The notes under the pieces were generated by a model that saw only the letters and a list, made by a program, of their open reading frames with translations, did not search any database and was not told the DNA's origin. Position numbers and translations under genes: made by a program. 64,000 bases of DNA from Methylobacterium sp. AMS5 (GTDB lineage: Bacteria; Pseudomonadota; Alphaproteobacteria; Rhizobiales; Beijerinckiaceae), in contig NZ_CP006992.1 in assembly GCF_001542815.1 (NCBI RefSeq), positions 592,501 through 656,500 on the forward strand, read 5' to 3'. Below are positions 60,603-64,000 of the stretch, one piece after another. Numbering within the stretch: the stretch's first letter is position 1; the number at the start of each line of letters is the position of its first letter.

Positions 60603-60625
60603 CCCCTCCCCCTGATGGGGAGGGG
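60603..60625. terminator. GC-rich hairpin between gcvP and bioA
   Basis: CCCCTCCCC (60603-60611) and GGGGAGGGG (60617-60625) form a nine-base perfect stem with a five-base loop. It lies just after the gcvP stop on the minus strand. No T-run follows, so it is a weak terminator or a short repeat. Confidence 0.45.
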
Positions 60626-60637
60626 TAGGCGGCCGCC

Positions 60638-63484
<2,847 letters not shown>

Positions 63485-63534
63485 GGGGCAAGCCTTTCGA
63501 AGGCGGATGCCGCGCGTCTCGTCACCCCCTCCCC

Positions 63535-63646
63535 CCTCATCCTGAGGTGCTGCGAAGCAGCCTCGATAAGAGGGCTCCAGGGATCGTGGCGGGTACGGGA
63601 GGTCTCCTTCGAGGCCTCCGCTGCGCTCCGGCACCTCAGGATGAGG
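63535..63646. repeat. Dispersed palindromic intergenic repeat (copy B)
   Basis: A 112-bp element with CCTCATCCTGAGGTGC at 63535 and GCACCTCAGGATGAGG ending 63646, the same ends as copy A at 42612. It lies between gcvH and gcvP inside the glycine cleavage operon, where it could form a large hairpin in the transcript. Confidence 0.85.
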
Positions 63647-63675
63647 GGGATGGCTGGGAAGGGATCCGGCCGGCG

Positions 63676-64000
63676 CTACTTCGCGAACTCCGCGTAGGCC
63701 GCCTCGTCCATCAGGCCGTCCATGGCGGAGGCGTCGTCGAGCTTGAGCCGGTAGAGCCAGCCGCCGCCCTGCGGGTCGGTGCCGACCGAGGCCGGGTCGG
63801 TGACCGCCGCCTCGTTGACCTCGGTGACTTCGCCGGAGAGCGGCGCGTAGACGTCGGAGGCCGCCTTGACGGACTCGACCACCGCGGCCGCCTCGCCCTT
63901 GGTCAGCTTCGTGCCGACCTTCGGCAACTCGACGAAGACGAGGTCGCCGAGCTGTTCGGCGGCGTGCGCGGTGATGCCGACCGTGGCGACGTCGCCATCG
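63676..64000 (-). CDS. gcvH: Glycine cleavage system H protein, 3' part
   Basis: The 108 visible C-terminal residues of GcvH; the start lies beyond the window edge. Lipoylated Lys is in [20 protein letters not shown], and the preceding [15 protein letters not shown] and following [10 protein letters not shown] are family-typical. It shuttles the methylamine group between GcvP and GcvT. It is the first visible gene of this operon on the minus strand, upstream of gcvP. Confidence 0.95.
   Translation of the reverse strand, partial: DGDVATVGITAHAAEQLGDLVFVELPKVGTKLTKGEAAAVVESVKAASDVYAPLSGEVTEVNEAAVTDPASVGTDPQGGGWLYRLKLDDASAMDGLMDEAAYAEFAK

Overview
The window is about 70% G+C, densely packed and coding on both strands, with little intergenic DNA. 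The gene content points to an alphaproteobacterium of the Hyphomicrobiales, most likely a Methylobacterium/Methylorubrum. The evidence is a CtrA-type cell-cycle regulator divergent from fliI-fliJ, FlhA, a MaeB-type malic enzyme fused to a phosphotransacetylase-like domain, a three-subunit molybdenum hydroxylase, and dispersed palindromic repeats of a kind common in this group. No rRNA, tRNA, CRISPR array, insertion sequence or phage gene was recognised.

Layout. 1-13.2 kb: a collinear run of mostly exported or membrane proteins. It has a signal-peptide caspase-fold protease with Sel1 repeats, a DUF4384-like partner, a small membrane protein, two soluble proteins of unknown family, a one-pass membrane protein, a signal-peptide trypsin-like protease, a strong terminator, an OmpA-like peptidoglycan-binding protein and three further exported proteins. 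Several of these genes overlap by 4 bases. This is the least explained part of the window and looks like a cell-envelope protease module. 13.2-17.4 kb: small proteins (a lipoprotein, a two-helix membrane protein, an overlapped small ORF) leading into tex. 17.4-21.2 kb: a sparse, relatively AT-rich gap, then a KpsT-like ATPase and a KpsE-like chain-length/export protein without a permease, then two minus-strand small proteins. 21.4-31.5 kb: motility and cell cycle: flhA, a chemoreceptor, a UPF0104-type membrane protein, fliJ, fliI and the divergent ctrA, whose upstream region carries three clustered GANTC sites.

31.7-36.6 kb: a DUF3297 protein, a CatB-type acetyltransferase, maeB and a Tat-exported acetamidase/formamidase-family protein. 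36.9-42.6 kb: a four-gene minus-strand glycosyltransferase operon; one of its genes has absorbed a 182-bp palindromic repeat in frame. 42.8-50.8 kb: an M20 peptidase, a PaoABC-like aldehyde oxidoreductase (2Fe-2S, FAD plus extra Fe-S, Mo subunits), a fluoride channel, an EamA-type protein, a VanX-like dipeptidase and two small overlapped genes. 50.9-58.7 kb: a MarR regulator and a six-gene sugar cluster (glycosyltransferase, rfbF, rfbG, C-methyltransferase, 3,5-epimerase, reductase). This cluster is predicted to make a CDP-activated, C-methyl-branched 6-deoxysugar for a surface glycan. 58.7-64 kb: a receiver-only response regulator, a 17-bp tandem repeat, bioA, gcvP and the 3' part of gcvH.

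Most starts were moved inward from the longest reading frame to a codon with a Shine-Dalgarno match, a signal peptide or a 4-base overlap. All functional calls rest on motif recognition by eye, with no database search.
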